A stretch of DNA of 64,000 nucleotides from Brooklawnia cerclae (GCF_011758645.1 NZ_JAAMOZ010000001.1:1054001-1118000), one strand, 5' to 3'. Counted from the stretch's first letter, positions 17,309 through 26,152 are shown. The notes: generated from the letters alone by a model not told the origin. A program made the numbers and translations.

Positions 17309-19234
17309 CTAGCGTCCCCGGCGTCCGGGAATCAGCCTCGCGGAGTTGAGGATGAACGCGGACTCGCTCCCCACGTGGACGATGCTCGCCGCCAACGGCC
17401 CGAGAACGCCGAAGCCCGCCAGGACCATGCCGAGCAGGTCGACGGCTATCGTGCCTGCGACGTTGGCCATGATGATCCGGCGGGCACGGCGTGAGGTGCG
17501 GATCGTCGAGGTCAGGTCGTCGAGGTCGGAGCTGATGAGGACGATGTCGGCGCTCTCGCGTGCGATGTGCGTGCCGCTGCCCATGGCGATGCCGACGCCG
17601 GCCAGTGCGAGAGCGGGAGCGTCGTTGACGCCGTCGCCCACCATGGCGACACGCCGCCCGGCGGCGACCTGGGCCTCGATCAGCCGGGACTTGTCCGCGG
17701 GGAGCAACTCGGCATGCACCTCGTCCATGCCGAGGGTCCGGCCGACCGCTCGGGCCGCGGCTTCTGCGTCGCCGGTCATCATCACCGTTCGCAGCCCCAT
17801 GCCGCGCAGTTCGTCGATGCACCGGCGCGCCGATTCCCGGACGGCGTCGGCCAGCACGATGGTGCCCGCGTACGCGTCGCCTATGGCCACGTGCACCCAG
17901 GTTCCGGGCAGGGACGTGCCGGGTGATGTCACGCCCTGGACGTCGGCGGGTGGCGTCCACGCGGAGGCCTCGGGGACGAGTTCCGCGTTGCCCACTCGCA
18001 CACACCGGCCGTCCACCGTTGCTGTGAGGCCACGGCCCGGCTGGTAGCCGAAGTCCGACGGGGTGTGCGGGGTGAGTCCCTCGTCCCGGGCATGGGCGAG
18101 GATCGCCGCGCCCAGGGGGTGCTCGGACAGCATCTCCGCACCGGCGGCGGCCTGGAGCACCTCGGTGACGTCGAATCCCTCGGCCGGGACGACCCCGGTG
18201 ACGACCGGCTGGCCTCTGGTCAGGGTGCCGGTCTTGTCGAAGACCACGGTGTCGATGCCCGAGAGCAACTCGAGATGCGTGCCGTCCTTGACGAACGCCC
18301 CCGCCCGCGCGGTGCGCGCGATGGCGGCGAGGATGGCCAGGGGAGTGCCTGCGGCCACACCACAGGCGCCCGCCACGATCACCACCGAGATGGTCGCGCG
18401 GAGATCGCGGGTGATCAGGTAGGTCACGGCGGCGGCGGCGAGCGCCACATAGACCAGGAGCCCGGCGATCCGGTCGGCCAGCCGCTGAACCGGGGCCTGC
18501 GATCCCTGGGCGGCCCGGACGGCGGCCACGATCTGGCCGTAGGACGACGTCTCGCCGACACGCTCGGCCACGACACCGATGGCGCCCAACTGGTTGACCG
18601 AGCCCGCGAACACGGAGCTGCCGTCCGAGACGTCCACCGGAAGCGGCTCGCCGGTGATGCGGGACTGATCGACGCTGGAGGCGCCGTCGATCACCGTTCC
18701 GTCGACCGGGATCCTCTCACCCGGGAGCACGGACAGGACATCGCCCTCCACGACCTCGTCCAACGGGGTGTCGCACACCTCGTTGCCGCGCCGCACGTGC
18801 ACGCTGGAGGGTAGGAAGGCCAGCAGTTCGCTCAGCGCGTCACGGCCCCGGTCGACGCACAGGTCCTCGAGGATCTCGGCCGCCAGGACGAACACGGTGA
18901 TGGTGACGGCCGTCACCCACTCGCCGATGAGCGCGGCGGCGGCGATGGCGATGAGCATCGACAGTTCCATGCTCATGCGTCGAGCACGCACGTCCTGCCA
19001 GGCCTCGACGACGATCGGCCAGCAGCCGACCACGAGCCCGGCCCCGGCGAGCAGTGGCGTCGTCCACCACCAGGCGCCGAGCCCCGACGAGAGCGCGGCG
19101 AGCACGCCCAGCACGGCCACGGCACCGAGTCGGGTCAGGTCGCCGCGATCGATCCTCGCCCACAGGGACGGGGTCGGCGGCGTGCCCTGGCCGGGCTCCG
19201 TGCCGGGGATCGTCCCGGCCTCAGCGCTGCTCAC
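17309..19234 (-). CDS. P1B-type heavy-metal-translocating ATPase with an atypical membrane motif
   Basis: A 641-residue P-type ATPase with TGEP (194-197), DKTGT (333-337; Asp333 is phosphorylated), EHPLG (371-375, the P1B His-Pro) and GDGVND near the C-terminus. There is no N-terminal metal-binding domain. In the transport helix the usual CPC/SPC is replaced by GACGVAAGTP (Cys291 preceded by Ala, not Pro), so the metal cannot be predicted from standard motifs. The ArsR-type regulator upstream overlaps it by 14 bases, so it is probably a metal-induced exporter. The TAG stop falls within the IS target duplication. Confidence 0.88.
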   Translation of the reverse strand: MSSAEAGTIPGTEPGQGTPPTPSLWARIDRGDLTRLGAVAVLGVLAALSSGLGAWWWTTPLLAGAGLVVGCWPIVVEAWQDVRARRMSMELSMLIAIAAAALIGEWVTAVTITVFVLAAEILEDLCVDRGRDALSELLAFLPSSVHVRRGNEVCDTPLDEVVEGDVLSVLPGERIPVDGTVIDGASSVDQSRITGEPLPVDVSDGSSVFAGSVNQLGAIGVVAERVGETSSYGQIVAAVRAAQGSQAPVQRLADRIAGLLVYVALAAAAVTYLITRDLRATISVVIVAGACGVAAGTPLAILAAIARTARAGAFVKDGTHLELLSGIDTVVFDKTGTLTRGQPVVTGVVPAEGFDVTEVLQAAAGAEMLSEHPLGAAILAHARDEGLTPHTPSDFGYQPGRGLTATVDGRCVRVGNAELVPEASAWTPPADVQGVTSPGTSLPGTWVHVAIGDAYAGTIVLADAVRESARRCIDELRGMGLRTVMMTGDAEAAARAVGRTLGMDEVHAELLPADKSRLIEAQVAAGRRVAMVGDGVNDAPALALAGVGIAMGSGTHIARESADIVLISSDLDDLTSTIRTSRRARRIIMANVAGTIAVDLLGMVLAGFGVLGPLAASIVHVGSESAFILNSARLIPGRRGR

Positions 19235-19691
19235 GGCGCGTCCGATCGCTCGTCCCGGCTGTGCCGCGGTGGTGGCGCGGCCAGAAGTCGATCACATGCT
19301 CGGCCTGGAAGATCGCCTGGCTCACCAGTAGCTGGGCGTGCTCGTCAATCAGGCTGTAGTAGGCGCGCGTCCCCTCCTGACGGGTCTGGACGACCTTGGC
19401 CCATCGCAGCTTGGCCAGGTGCTGCGACACGGCCGTCGGTGCCTTGCCGACGCGGTCGGCCAGCTCACCGACCGACAGCTCGCCGGAGCTGAGCGCGAGG
19501 ATGATGCGGATTCGGGTGGGGTCGGACAGTAGGGAGAACACCTCGGCGGCCAGTTCGACATACTCGCTGCGCAGGTCGAACCGTGCGGGATCGAACTGCG
19601 CTGCGTCGAACCGTGTGGTGCTCGCTTCCGGGGCTTTTGTGGGCACGGCGTCCGGGGCGGTGAGCGTTCGTGTCTGCATATCTGCATCCAT
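19221..19691 (-). CDS. ArsR/SmtB-family metal-sensing repressor
   Basis: A 156-residue winged-helix regulator. The core is VFSLLSDPTRIRIILAL, then recognition helix APTAVSQHLAKLR and wing TRQEGTRAYYSL. The C-terminal QAIFQAEHVIDFWPRHH has several histidines that may form the metal site (as in KmtR/NmtR-type sensors). It overlaps the ATPase it presumably controls. A TATTAT -10 box lies 10-15 bases before the ATG, so the message may be leaderless. Residue 5 is a second possible start. Confidence 0.88.
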   Translation of the reverse strand: MDADMQTRTLTAPDAVPTKAPEASTTRFDAAQFDPARFDLRSEYVELAAEVFSLLSDPTRIRIILALSSGELSVGELADRVGKAPTAVSQHLAKLRWAKVVQTRQEGTRAYYSLIDEHAQLLVSQAIFQAEHVIDFWPRHHRGTAGTSDRTRREQR

Positions 19692-19700
19692 GCGCAGATA
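19679..19700. promoter_or_regulatory. Probable ArsR operator
   Basis: An inverted repeat TATCTGC-N8-GCAGATA (perfect 7-bp arms) covers the start codon and the tail of the -10 region of the arsR-ATPase operon. Size and AT-rich outer arms fit ArsR/SmtB operators, suggesting autorepression relieved by metal. Confidence 0.6.
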
Positions 19701-19727
19701 ATAGCGGCATCAGGGAAGGCTGTCCTA

Positions 19728-19747
19728 CCCTTCGACAGGCTCAGGGG
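19728..19747. repeat. Single short repeat copy
   Basis: One copy of the inner repeat arm (CCCTTCGACAGGCTCAGGGG) between the arsR start and the end of the Pif1-like gene, 19 bases from that gene's stop. No outer inverted repeats are left. Confidence 0.85.
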
Positions 19748-19766
19748 CGTTTGTTGGCCTGTTGTC

Positions 19767-22205
19767 TCAGTGGCCGGACGATCGGTTCTCCGCTCGCGAC
19801 CGCGCGACCCAGCCGAAGAAGTCGTCGGCCGAGAAGACCGGCTTGGCGTATTCGCCGGCCTTGCGGGCCTTGCCGGACTGCGTTCCCACCTCGGCGACGA
19901 CGAGGGCCTCGCACCGTGTCCGGGAGACATTGGCGGCCCAGCGGAGCCCGAGCCCGGTCACCAGGTGTTCGAGTTCGCCCTTGCTCATCGCGCGGCCGTC
20001 CGGGTCGTGGACGGTGCCGGTGAAGCAGACGCGTGCGCCCGGCACCAGGACGTCGTCGATCGGCGCACGCCGGGAGCCGTGCTCCCGGCCATCCACCAGC
20101 GCGATCCCGAACAGCTTCTCCAGTTCCCCGATCCGTGCCCCCAACACGGGAGGAAGCCCGATCGCCCCTTCGACGGCCGACGCCAGGCGACCGCCGACCA
20201 CGCCGCGCAGTGCGAGGGGGTCGAGGTCGTCGATGCCCGATCCCAGCAGCGACCCGGCATCAGCCGCGCTGCGTCCGTCGAGCAGGACGGCGCTGATCGC
20301 ACGGCTGACGGTCAGCAGCGCAGACAGGGTCGGGGCACGGGACGACACCGGCGGCGCGGCGTCCGGGTCGCGGGTGAGCAGGTATCCCATGCCGGACGCG
20401 TCGTTGTCGTCCGGCTCGGATTCGTACGCCTCGAAGGGACCGGCGCTCGCGTCCTCGATGCCGGTGCGGGTGCGGATCGCCAGAGCCGCCCGTGCGCGCT
20501 CCAGCGCTCGTCCCGCTCGCAGCCCGCCACGCTCGGCGGCCGTCAGGGCCGCGGTGGGCAGGTCGATGCCCAGCGGCAGGGGGCGGACGACGCCCAGCCG
20601 CTTGAGCTCGAAGTCGATCAGCCCCAGCGCCTCGTCGGTTCCCACACCCACGGGCGTGGCTCCTTCGAGCACCGGGCCGAGCACCGACCACGCCTGTGCC
20701 AGCGTCGGCGCCAGCAGGATGTCGGTGACAGATATGCCGTAGTCGTCCCTGGCATTTGCGAGGTCGCGGCAGGGATTCACCAGTGTGCTGATCGCGGAGC
20801 CGTCGTCGAATGCCACGGCGATCTCGACGGGCCGGGGACGCGACATCCGTCCCTCCTCGCCGACCGTCAGGATGCCCACGGCGCAGTGCCGCAGCGGCTG
20901 CGCGTCCGAGGTCGACTCGCGCAGGAAACGCACGACGCGCCGGTCGGTCTTGAGGTCCTTGGCGAGCACGGGCCGTTTCAGCACGAGCCCGTCCATCGAG
21001 GTGCACCGGCTCAGCGCGACGTACACCTGTCCGTAGTCGAAGGCGCCTCCGGTCAGGTCGACGACGAGCCTGTCGAGCGTCTGACCCTGGCTCTTGTGGA
21101 TGGTGATCGCCCAGGCGAGCTTGAACGGCAACTGGGTGAACGAGCCGATCACCTCCCGGCGAAGGCTGCCGCCGTCCACGACCGGCCTTGTCGCCTCCCA
21201 GGTGTGTTCGCTGAACTCCGCGGTCGACCCGTCCATGAATTCTGCGACGACTTGCGGGCCGTCGTCCCCGTCACGGACCTCGGCGATCCGGCCGAGCGTC
21301 CCGTTGGCCCAGGCACCGCCGGGATCGTTGGTGAGCATCATGATCTGGGCACCCGGCTTGAATCGCAGCACCCGATCGACAGGGGCGTCGAACAGACCGA
21401 GATCGCCCGACTGGCGCGCGTGGTGCTCGATCTCGTCACCGGGAAGGCGGGCGAGTTGCTGGCGGTTGCGCGCGTCGACGATCCGGTTCGTGGGTGCCAG
21501 GGTGAGCCAGAACTCGTCGTCCGGAGGCACGAAATCGGGGTCGGTGCGCGCGTTGAGCTCGTCCCGGGCCTGCTCGACGAGCACTCCCTCGCGGATCGCG
21601 TTGAGGATCGAGGTCATCCGCTGGTCGCCCAGCTGCCGGAACACCGTGGTGAGCGCGACGGTGGGGAAATCGTCCCGGCTGAACCGGTCGGCAGAGAAGA
21701 AGTACGGCGTCGCGTAGCGGGTGGTGAAGAAGTCGGCCTCGGGGTCGGTCACGACCGGCGGCAGCTGGAAGAGGTCACCTACGAGGACGACCTGTACCCC
21801 GCCGAACGCGGTGCCCGGCCTGGGGCCGAATCGTTCGAGGGCCGCCACGAGCATGTCGAACGTGTCCGCGCGCACCATGGAAGCCTCGTCGACGATCAGG
21901 GTGTCGAGCGAGGCGAGAGTCTTCGTGAACTGGGTGGGTCGATAGTCGCCGCCGATGACGTCGTCCAGGCCCGTGCTCGTACCGAATCCGAAGAGCCGGT
22001 GGATCGTGTAGCCGTCGACGTTGAGCGCGGCGATGCCGGTCGGTGCGGCGACCACCACGCGCCTGGAGGTGTTCGCCATGTAGTGGCGGATCAGCGTCGA
22101 CTTGCCGGTGCCCGCCTTGCCCGTGAGGAACAGATTGCCGCCGGCATCCAGGATCGCCAGCGCGCGTCGGAACTCCTCGGTGAGGACGATCTCCCCAGTC
22201 GTCAT
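19767..22205 (-). CDS. Pif1-like helicase fused to a degenerate DnaQ-like domain and a BRCT domain
   Basis: An 812-residue multidomain protein. Residues 1-430 are a Pif1/RecD2-type superfamily 1 helicase: Walker A GKAGTGKST (29-37), Walker B DEAS (106-109), HKSQGQT (370-376), YVALSRC (395-401). About 440-540 resembles a DnaQ/epsilon exonuclease (VEIAVAFDDG, STLVNPCRD, then FELKRLG) but lacks most catalytic acids. About 725-805 is a BRCT domain (GARVCFTGTV to FSADDFFGWV). Start 22205 has AAGGA upstream; a TTG at 22274 would add 23 residues. Likely a DNA repair or replication helicase; the fusion is unusual to me. Confidence 0.85.
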   Translation of the reverse strand: MTTGEIVLTEEFRRALAILDAGGNLFLTGKAGTGKSTLIRHYMANTSRRVVVAAPTGIAALNVDGYTIHRLFGFGTSTGLDDVIGGDYRPTQFTKTLASLDTLIVDEASMVRADTFDMLVAALERFGPRPGTAFGGVQVVLVGDLFQLPPVVTDPEADFFTTRYATPYFFSADRFSRDDFPTVALTTVFRQLGDQRMTSILNAIREGVLVEQARDELNARTDPDFVPPDDEFWLTLAPTNRIVDARNRQQLARLPGDEIEHHARQSGDLGLFDAPVDRVLRFKPGAQIMMLTNDPGGAWANGTLGRIAEVRDGDDGPQVVAEFMDGSTAEFSEHTWEATRPVVDGGSLRREVIGSFTQLPFKLAWAITIHKSQGQTLDRLVVDLTGGAFDYGQVYVALSRCTSMDGLVLKRPVLAKDLKTDRRVVRFLRESTSDAQPLRHCAVGILTVGEEGRMSRPRPVEIAVAFDDGSAISTLVNPCRDLANARDDYGISVTDILLAPTLAQAWSVLGPVLEGATPVGVGTDEALGLIDFELKRLGVVRPLPLGIDLPTAALTAAERGGLRAGRALERARAALAIRTRTGIEDASAGPFEAYESEPDDNDASGMGYLLTRDPDAAPPVSSRAPTLSALLTVSRAISAVLLDGRSAADAGSLLGSGIDDLDPLALRGVVGGRLASAVEGAIGLPPVLGARIGELEKLFGIALVDGREHGSRRAPIDDVLVPGARVCFTGTVHDPDGRAMSKGELEHLVTGLGLRWAANVSRTRCEALVVAEVGTQSGKARKAGEYAKPVFSADDFFGWVARSRAENRSSGH

Positions 22206-22379
22206 CGGTGTCCTTCCGCCCACCGGCGTGGGCGAGGCGCCGTGCCCGGCCGGCGCGTCATGGTCGTCCGGCAATGCCCTATGACCGAACCGTACAACCC
22301 AGGTCGGACGGTGAGCCGCGAGCCAGGGCGGCGGTCGTGGACGGCGAGGCCGGGTCGGCGTCCTCGGCCCGGTGCCGCG

Positions 22380-22835
22380 TCAGCTCCGCGTCGGGTCGGC
22401 GCCGCGGGGCGCGTCCCGGGTGGGTATCACTCCCAGCAGCAGGGTGACCAGGCCGATCTGGAGCAGGCCGAGGACGAAGTAGATGTGCTGGAGCCAGGCG
22501 CCGCCGCCGATGACCGTGACCTCGCCGTAGATCCAGCACACCATCGTCACTCCGGCGACGAGGTGGAAGAAGGGGTACCAGGCCGACTTCAGTAGCGTCA
22601 CGACCGCCGCCACGAGTTGCGTGCCGCCGACCACGCCGCCCAGTAGCAGCACCGCCAGCCAGTAGCGACCTTCGAACGGGGTGCCCGCCAACAGGTCGGT
22701 GCCGAAGAAGGACGGTCCCGCGATAGCAATTCCTCCCGCGCCGCCCGCGCACCCGAGGACGTTGGCGACGGCGAGGACGAGCAGGATCGTGCGCAGAGTT
22801 CGGATGGGCGGCCTTTGGTCGTGGGCATCGGGCAT
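22380..22835 (-). CDS. Small integral membrane protein, function unknown
   Basis: A 151-residue protein with four predicted membrane helices (starting near TILLVLAVANVLG, WLAVLLLGGVVGG, PFFHLVAGVTMVC and IYFVLGLLQIGLV). The ATG at 22835 has AGGAG 7 bases upstream. The last residues are polar and charged. I do not recognise a family. It is on the same strand as the Pif1-like gene but is separated from it by 174 bases, so an operon is uncertain. Confidence 0.7.
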   Translation of the reverse strand: MPDAHDQRPPIRTLRTILLVLAVANVLGCAGGAGGIAIAGPSFFGTDLLAGTPFEGRYWLAVLLLGGVVGGTQLVAAVVTLLKSAWYPFFHLVAGVTMVCWIYGEVTVIGGGAWLQHIYFVLGLLQIGLVTLLLGVIPTRDAPRGADPTRS

Positions 22836-23159
22836 GACGGCTCCTGGGATGCGGTGGCACTCGGAGAGCTGATCGCTCCGATCGGGGATCAGCCTAGGGT
22901 GCGAGGCGCTGGTGCCCATGCGCGGGGGCGCGGCGTCTGAGCGGCTGGTGCCAGCTGGCCACATGCAGTTAACGCAGTGTTCTTTCCCTTATCGCTTACA
23001 GGTCGCCAGGGAGAGTGCGTGATCGCTCCCGGTCCGGTACGTTCGTGGCGCTGCTGTTGGACGCGACCCTGCCGAGCGCAAGGCGAAACCCCTCATTCTC
23101 GGCATCGGACGCGAAACGGGCGAACCGTCGCGGCTACCCCGCCGCAGAGAGGATCACCA
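22836..23159. other. Intergenic region, nothing clearly recognised
   Basis: About 320 bases between the divergent membrane-protein and exported-protein genes. It is visibly less GC-rich in places (around 22970-23000). No RNA gene or repeat-family copy is apparent. It presumably holds both promoters. Confidence 0.4.
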
Positions 23160-23251
23160 TGTTCGCGGTGGTCGGTGCAGGAAAGAGAAACAATGCTGCG
23201 CGAGCAGCCGTGGTGGGACTGCTCGGCCGACATTCGGAGGTCGACGGGTGA
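23160..23251 (+). CDS. Possible 30-residue small protein ahead of the exported protein
   Basis: A short frame (MFAVVGAGKRNNAARAAVVG and on) with AGAGG about 7 bases before the ATG. Its TGA stop overlaps the GTG start of the next gene (GTGA), a typical coupling arrangement. The peptide is basic, without recognised motifs. It could be a leader peptide or chance; the start signal and overlap are the only support. Confidence 0.3.
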
Positions 23252-24051
23252 GCGAAAGTCCTTTCGCGGAGGTTCGTGCCGCTGAGCGTCGCCGAAAATG
23301 GCGCATCAGGCTCGCTGCACTGGCGGGTTTGGCGATCATTGTGGTCGCGATCGCGTGGGGCGCCGCCTCGGTAGACCTACCACCGCAACTCGTAGTTACC
23401 GCCGAGCCGCAACACACGGTAAGCGACGAAGTGGATGAGTCATCGCCCGGGAACAGTGATTCCACGCCACGGCAGGCCCAGGAGCTGTCGACTGTGCAAC
23501 CGATCTCCTCCTCCGACGACACGGTACCCGCGTTGTCCATTCAGCCTCAGCCACCGACCGCTCCACTCGAATCCACGCAGCCCGTTTCACCATCGTCTCA
23601 GCTCTGTGGGCCGGGAGCGATTGGTTGCGGAAGTGGGAATGTCACGAGGATTGAGGGATTTGCGGTGTCGAACGCCGAGGGGCAGATCGTCGACTACGGC
23701 CCCGGTGACTGCGTGGCATCGGCCACCGGCAGTAACTCGCCAACGTCGTACTCGCTGGTCGACTGCTTTTCACCTGGTGCGGAGTTCATCAGTGGAGTCG
23801 TCCCAGTGACCGGGGATGTGCTCGCCGATCAACTTGGGTCGACCGCATTCGTCTTCGAGCACTGTTTCGCCGAAAGAGCGTCTGGATGGCTGCAAACCGA
23901 CAGCGGAACTCTCGTGTGGAACCTCACTGCCGCCAGCATCAATTCGTCGATCGGGCCAGAGTGGAACCGCGAATGGAATATGGAGACGCCGGAAGGTATC
24001 TCATCGGCGAGGCTCGCTGGCGATCGCATCGTGTGCCTGATCGTCCTGTGA
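23248..24051 (+). CDS. Membrane-anchored exported protein, possible septum-formation-type domain
   Basis: A 267-residue protein with a short cytosolic basic N-terminus (ERRRKWRIR), one membrane helix (about residues 22-40), a Ser/Pro/Thr-rich linker (45-115) and an extracytoplasmic domain with several cysteines. The pattern GDCVA, LVDCF, EHCF and GDRIVC resembles the actinobacterial septum-formation domain (DUF4190-associated), a weak match by eye. The GTG start has GGAGG 7 bases upstream. Base composition is less GC-rich than the neighbours, which may mean acquisition. Confidence 0.6.
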   Translation: MSESPFAEVRAAERRRKWRIRLAALAGLAIIVVAIAWGAASVDLPPQLVVTAEPQHTVSDEVDESSPGNSDSTPRQAQELSTVQPISSSDDTVPALSIQPQPPTAPLESTQPVSPSSQLCGPGAIGCGSGNVTRIEGFAVSNAEGQIVDYGPGDCVASATGSNSPTSYSLVDCFSPGAEFISGVVPVTGDVLADQLGSTAFVFEHCFAERASGWLQTDSGTLVWNLTAASINSSIGPEWNREWNMETPEGISSARLAGDRIVCLIVL

Positions 24052-24223
24052 GCCTTGACCGTCGCTAGACCCCTCACGTGCCGTTGCCCCCTCGGGTACT
24101 GTCGCAATCGACACTCGTCGTCCCCGGGACGAAGCCCCTCACAAGCCAGGCCCCTGGACGCGACCCCTCACGCGCGGAGCGGCCGGGAGCCGCTCGCGTT
24201 CACCGACGAAAGCGAGGCCCGTC

Positions 24224-25942
24224 ATGGAGGAATTGGCGATGCTCGCGGTGATCGGCGTCCTGCTGATCGTCGTCGTGTCCTACTTCGCCCCGAAGCTGGG
24301 CATCGCGGCCCCCGTGCTCCTGGTGGTCGTCGGTATCGGCTGCAGTCTGCTGCCCTGGACCCCCGAGCTCCTCGTCGAGCCCGAGTGGATCCTGTCGGCG
24401 GTGCTCCCGCCCATCCTGTACGCGGCTGCGGTCAACGTGCCTGCCATGGACTTCCGTCGCGACCTCGGGACGATCGGGGCGCTGTCGGTACTTCTGGTGG
24501 TGGCGTCGGCGTTCGGCACCGGGCTGCTGCTGTGGTGGCTGCTACCTGAACTGGGGCTGCCCGCCGCGATCGCCCTCGGTGCGGTGATCAGCCCGCCGGA
24601 CGCCGTGGCCGCCACGTCCATCGGCAAGCGGCTCGGGCTGCCGCAAAGGCTCGTCACCATCCTCGAGGGCGAGGGGTTGGTCAACGACGCGACCGCGCTC
24701 GTGATGCTGCGCACGGCCGTCGCCGCGATCGCCGGCTCGGTGTCGTTCTGGGGAGCTATCGGCGACTTCGCCTTCGCCGTCTTCGTGGGCGTGGCCGTCG
24801 GCGCGGCCGCGGGCGTCGTCACCGTGTGGGCGCGCTCGCAGATCCGCCAGCAACCGGTGCTGACCACGGCGATCTCCTTCGTCGTGCCGTTCATCGCCTA
24901 TATTCCGGCCGAGGAGCTGAACGCGTCCGGCGTGATAGCCGTCGTCACCGCGGGCATCATCACGGGTAACCAGAGTGCGAAACGCTTCAGCGCCCACGAT
25001 CGCATCACCGAGCGTACGAACTGGCGCACGATCCAGTTGCTGCTGGAGAACGGCGTCTTCCTGCTGATGGGTTTCGAGATCACCGCCATCGTCACCGCCG
25101 TGCAGGAGTCGGGGGAGGGGCCGTGGGGCGTTTTCCTCCTCGGCCTGCTCGCGGTGCTCGTCCTGATCCTCATCCGGTTCGCCTTCGTCACCGGATTGAT
25201 CGTCGTCCTGCGCGGGGGACAGCAACGGGCGAGCGACCGGGCGGAACGCATCGACGCCAGGCTGGACGATCTCGCGTCCCTTCCGACCCACGAACTCGAG
25301 CACGGGCGACGGCAGAAAGTCACTCGCATCCTGAGGCGGCGTCACGCCGACGCGACGTTCCTCGCCCAGGAGGGGCTGGACTGGCGCGGGGGAGCGGTGC
25401 TGGCCTGGTCGGGGATGCGCGGGGTCGTCACGCTTGCCGCGGCCCAGTCGCTGCCCAGCGATATCCCGCATCGGTCGGAGCTCGTCCTCATCGCGTTCAC
25501 CGTGGCCATCGTCACCCTGGTGGTGCAGGGAGGAACCCTTCCCGCACTCATCAAGAAGCTCGGCATTCAGGGCACGGACGCGGAGCATGCGCGTCGCGAG
25601 CTGGCCCGCCTCGCCGACGAGCTCAACACCGCCTCGGACGCGCTCCTGCAGAACCCGGCGCTGCGGCGCGAGGACGGTCAGCCCTTCGACCCGGCCCTCG
25701 TCGAGCAGATGCGCAAGCGGCGCCTGGTCGCCGCTCAGGCCATCGAGAAAATGGTGGGCGAGCACGACCCCGACAGCCCCGCGCGCCAGTTCCGGGAGTT
25801 GCAGAGGCTTCTCATCGATGCCGAGCAGACGGCACTGCTGGACGCCCGGGCGTCCGGAACCTACAGTTCCCAGGCGTTGGAGCGCGCCCAGCACCTCATC
25901 GACGGCGAGGCCGCCCGGCTGGACGGCGGGCGTCCCCAGTAG
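24224..25942 (+). CDS. CPA1-type Na+/H+ antiporter
   Basis: A 572-residue antiporter with about 12 membrane helices in the first 430 residues, followed by a cytosolic helical tail of about 140 residues. Key stretches are GAVISPPDAVAATSIG and EGEGLVNDATALV, with the Asn-Asp ion-binding pair of CPA1 exchangers. It should expel Na+ (or K+) in exchange for protons. Two starts are possible: ATG 24224 or ATG 24239, the latter with GGAGG 8 bases upstream. Confidence 0.9.
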   Translation: MEELAMLAVIGVLLIVVVSYFAPKLGIAAPVLLVVVGIGCSLLPWTPELLVEPEWILSAVLPPILYAAAVNVPAMDFRRDLGTIGALSVLLVVASAFGTGLLLWWLLPELGLPAAIALGAVISPPDAVAATSIGKRLGLPQRLVTILEGEGLVNDATALVMLRTAVAAIAGSVSFWGAIGDFAFAVFVGVAVGAAAGVVTVWARSQIRQQPVLTTAISFVVPFIAYIPAEELNASGVIAVVTAGIITGNQSAKRFSAHDRITERTNWRTIQLLLENGVFLLMGFEITAIVTAVQESGEGPWGVFLLGLLAVLVLILIRFAFVTGLIVVLRGGQQRASDRAERIDARLDDLASLPTHELEHGRRQKVTRILRRRHADATFLAQEGLDWRGGAVLAWSGMRGVVTLAAAQSLPSDIPHRSELVLIAFTVAIVTLVVQGGTLPALIKKLGIQGTDAEHARRELARLADELNTASDALLQNPALRREDGQPFDPALVEQMRKRRLVAAQAIEKMVGEHDPDSPARQFRELQRLLIDAEQTALLDARASGTYSSQALERAQHLIDGEAARLDGGRPQ

Positions 25943-26069
25943 AGAAGGCAGTGGAGTGCCGGGGGTCGCCTTGTCCTCGGCGGCATCCTCGGGCGCCCTC
26001 ATGACCAGGGGACGCCGCCCGGACGACCGGCACGCGTCCTCAGTGGCGAAGGTCCCGAGGCTGCGGCTT

Positions 26070-26152
26070 CACCCTGATTTCTGCACATCGACACGCCAGA
26101 GCAAGCGCTTTCCACCAGCGTTTTGGTGTGTCGATGTGCAGAAATCAGGGTG
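26070..26152. repeat. Long inverted repeat, 25-bp perfect arms
   Basis: Arms at 26070-26094 and 26128-26152 are exact complements over 25 bp (core TTTCTGCACATCGACAC), with a 33-base spacer. This is far more than a normal terminator stem. It lies 128 bases after the antiporter. It could be a terminator, a MITE remnant or a recombination site; nothing else in the window shares its sequence. Confidence 0.85.

Noticed and set aside
19770-22595. 941-codon plus-strand frame opposite the Pif1-like gene
   Set aside because: It is antisense to intact helicase motifs and made of Arg/Gly/His/Asp-rich sequence without domains, a common GC-rich artefact.
22977-23285. 102-codon frame upstream of the exported protein
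   Set aside because: It is Arg/Ser-rich, overlaps the better-supported frame at 23160-23251 and runs past the start of the exported-protein gene.
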